From contig JAEEKC010000366.1 in assembly GCA_016282215.1 (NCBI GenBank), positions 1-5,627 of the forward strand: DNA of 5,627 bases. Direction: 5' to 3'. Position 1 is the first letter of the stretch, and every line of letters starts with the position of its first letter. A model generated the notes under the pieces. The model did not search any database. It was not told where the DNA came from and saw nothing but the letters and a program-made list of their open reading frames with translations. Source of the stretch: Lachnospiraceae bacterium (GTDB lineage Bacteria > Bacillota > Clostridia > Lachnospirales > Lachnospiraceae). Below are positions 4,274-5,627 of this stretch, in pieces. Position numbers and translations under genes: made by a program.

Positions 4274-5627
4274 ATGCCGCAGCCACCGATGAGAGGGCTT
4301 GGCCCGAGGGGATTTCTCACCGATGAGGAAAAAGAAAATCTTCCGAAAGTTGATAAAGCACTGATCTTTCGGATCCTGTCCTATCTGAAACCGTACTGGA
4401 TTCAGTTTACTTTTGTTTTTATTGCGATCCTTCTGTCGGCAGTTGTTGGTCTGCTGCCTTCAATCATCACGGGCAAGATCGTGGATGAGGCGTTGTTGAA
4501 CAAGGACATGGCGCTTCTCGTCAGGCTGCTTTTCGTGGCCTTTGCCACGCTTGCGGTTTCTCAGATCATAGGCGTGCTGGAGTCTTATATCAATTCATGG
4601 ATATCCCAGAGAATCATTTTTGATATGAAAAACCAGATGTATCATCATCTGCAGTACATGCCGCATTCGTTCTTTACCACAGAGAAACAGGGCGATATCA
4701 TCACCAGAATGAATACGGATATCAGCGGCGTGAGCAGCATCATATCCGGTACGCTGACCAGTATCGTATCGAATATCGCAACGGTTGTCACAACGATGGT
4801 GGCGCTGTTTACCATGAGCTGGCAGCTGGCAATTGTCGGCATTTTGATTATTCCGCTTCTGATCCTGCCGACGAAGAAAGTGGGGAAAAACCAGTGGAAG
4901 ATCCGTTCGGATTCCCAGGCAAAAAATGACGAGATGAACCAGCTGATCAATGAGTCGCTGAGCGTGAGCGGGTCCATGCTGGTCAAGCTCTTTACAAGAG
5001 AAGAAAAAGAGTATGAGCGGTTCAAAAAAGTCAATACGGAGCTGACAGCCATCAACTTAAAAGAGCAAAGAAGCGGCAGCTGGTTTCGGGTGGTACTCGG
5101 GATGTTCACACAGATCGGACCGCTGCTGATCTATTTTGCGGGCGGATATCTGATCATTTCGAAAACGGATGCCACGCTGACAGTCGGTACGATCACCGCC
5201 ATGGTCGCGCTGATCAACAGGCTGTATTTCCCCGTGCAGGGACTGCTGAATATTCATGTGGAATTTACACGTTCGCTGGCGCTTTTTACCAGGATCTTCG
5301 AGTACTTCGATATGAAGAGTTCCGTGGTCAGCCCCGAAAACGGCAAAAAGCCCGATGTGACCTGTCAGGATATCGTATATGACCATGTGGCATTTGCCTA
5401 TAATCCTGAAGTTCAAATCTTAAAGGATGTGAACTTTACAGTTCCGGGAGGGCAGATGTACGCTATTGTCGGGCCGTCCGGTTCCGGCAAATCCACGGTT
5501 GTAAACCTGATCCCGCGGCTGTATGATGTATCCGGTGGGGCAGTCAGAATAGGTGGAACGGATGTGCGGGAATTTGACCTTTCTTATCTGCGCAGCATGA
5601 TCGGCGTGGTTACGCAGGAGACCTATC
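4274..5627 (+). CDS. ABC exporter half-transporter, membrane domain fused to ATPase (3' end outside window)
   Basis: The first 451 residues of an ATP-driven exporter of the MsbA/LmrA/Sav1866 class, acting in the cytoplasmic membrane as a homo- or heterodimer. A proline/arginine-rich N-terminus with an acidic stretch (DEEKEN 17-22) precedes the type IV exporter membrane domain. Its six hydrophobic segments lie near 43-63, 85-105, 155-180, 183-200, 272-295 and 303-322, with long cytoplasmic loops between helices 2-3 and 4-5. The ATPase domain begins at about 366: A-loop aromatic Y376, Walker A GPSGSGKST (400-408), Q-loop glutamine Q448 in GVVTQETY. The signature motif, Walker B and H-loop lie beyond the window, so intactness cannot be judged. 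AAGGAGGA (4260-4267) gives 7 bases of spacing from AGGAGG to ATG 4274. The in-frame ATG 4268 abuts it and is unlikely. Such genes often come in pairs, and a partner may follow. The substrate (drug, peptide or lipid) cannot be inferred. Confidence 0.93.
   Translation, partial: MPQPPMRGLGPRGFLTDEEKENLPKVDKALIFRILSYLKPYWIQFTFVFIAILLSAVVGLLPSIITGKIVDEALLNKDMALLVRLLFVAFATLAVSQIIGVLESYINSWISQRIIFDMKNQMYHHLQYMPHSFFTTEKQGDIITRMNTDISGVSSIISGTLTSIVSNIATVVTTMVALFTMSWQLAIVGILIIPLLILPTKKVGKNQWKIRSDSQAKNDEMNQLINESLSVSGSMLVKLFTREEKEYERFKKVNTELTAINLKEQRSGSWFRVVLGMFTQIGPLLIYFAGGYLIISKTDATLTVGTITAMVALINRLYFPVQGLLNIHVEFTRSLALFTRIFEYFDMKSSVVSPENGKKPDVTCQDIVYDHVAFAYNPEVQILKDVNFTVPGGQMYAIVGPSGSGKSTVVNLIPRLYDVSGGAVRIGGTDVREFDLSYLRSMIGVVTQETY

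Noticed and set aside
4645..5416. Antisense frames over the ABC transporter gene (4645-5109, 5057-5416)
   Set aside because: The sense frame is continuous from 4274 to the window edge with Walker A and Q-loop motifs; the reverse frames are shadows.

Overview
The window looks like a chromosomal segment of a Bacillota (Firmicutes) species, most likely a Clostridia/Lachnospiraceae-type anaerobe of middling GC. The reasons are the strong AGGAGG-type ribosome binding sites, sigma-A-like promoters with 17-base spacers, short hairpin-plus-U-tract terminators, an ECF-type thiamine transporter, and TPP control of thiT-thiN. This assignment is inferred from gene content and signals, not from a database match.

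Positions 1-269: a 28-codon tail of an unidentified gene runs off the left edge. It is followed at once by a cluster of GGGACGGTTC/GAACCGTCCC repeats, four copies in one orientation and two in the other, folding in part into a long imperfect hairpin. Positions 260-1957 hold a thiamine salvage unit. A strong promoter, whose -35 box lies inside the last repeat copy, drives a TPP riboswitch, a riboswitch-controlled terminator that also buries the ribosome binding site, thiT (thiamine-binding S component of an ECF transporter, with an unusual C-terminal extension) and thiN (thiamine pyrophosphokinase). ThiT brings thiamine in with an ECF energising module encoded elsewhere. ThiN converts it to thiamine pyrophosphate, and that product shuts the operon down through the riboswitch. 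A terminator closes the unit at about 2009.

Positions 2011-3966: an extended -10 promoter, a leader of about 90 bases without a T-box, aspS (aspartyl-tRNA synthetase) and a terminator. The catalytic core of this AspRS resembles the alphaproteobacterial subgroup, while its tRNA-binding N-terminus is divergent. Positions 3966-4273 contain no complete gene: a weak second stem-loop, a good promoter (TTGTGA-17-TATAAT), and a 59-codon open frame with no usable start that looks like the C-terminal remnant of a degraded protein gene. From 4274 to the right edge lies the first 451 codons of an ABC exporter half-transporter (six-helix membrane domain fused to an ATPase domain), cut off by the window just after its Q-loop.

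No wholly new system is evident. The points most worth following up are the repeat cluster that supplies the -35 box of the thiamine operon, the compact dual-action expression platform of the riboswitch, the C-terminal extension of ThiT, and the mosaic-looking AspRS.
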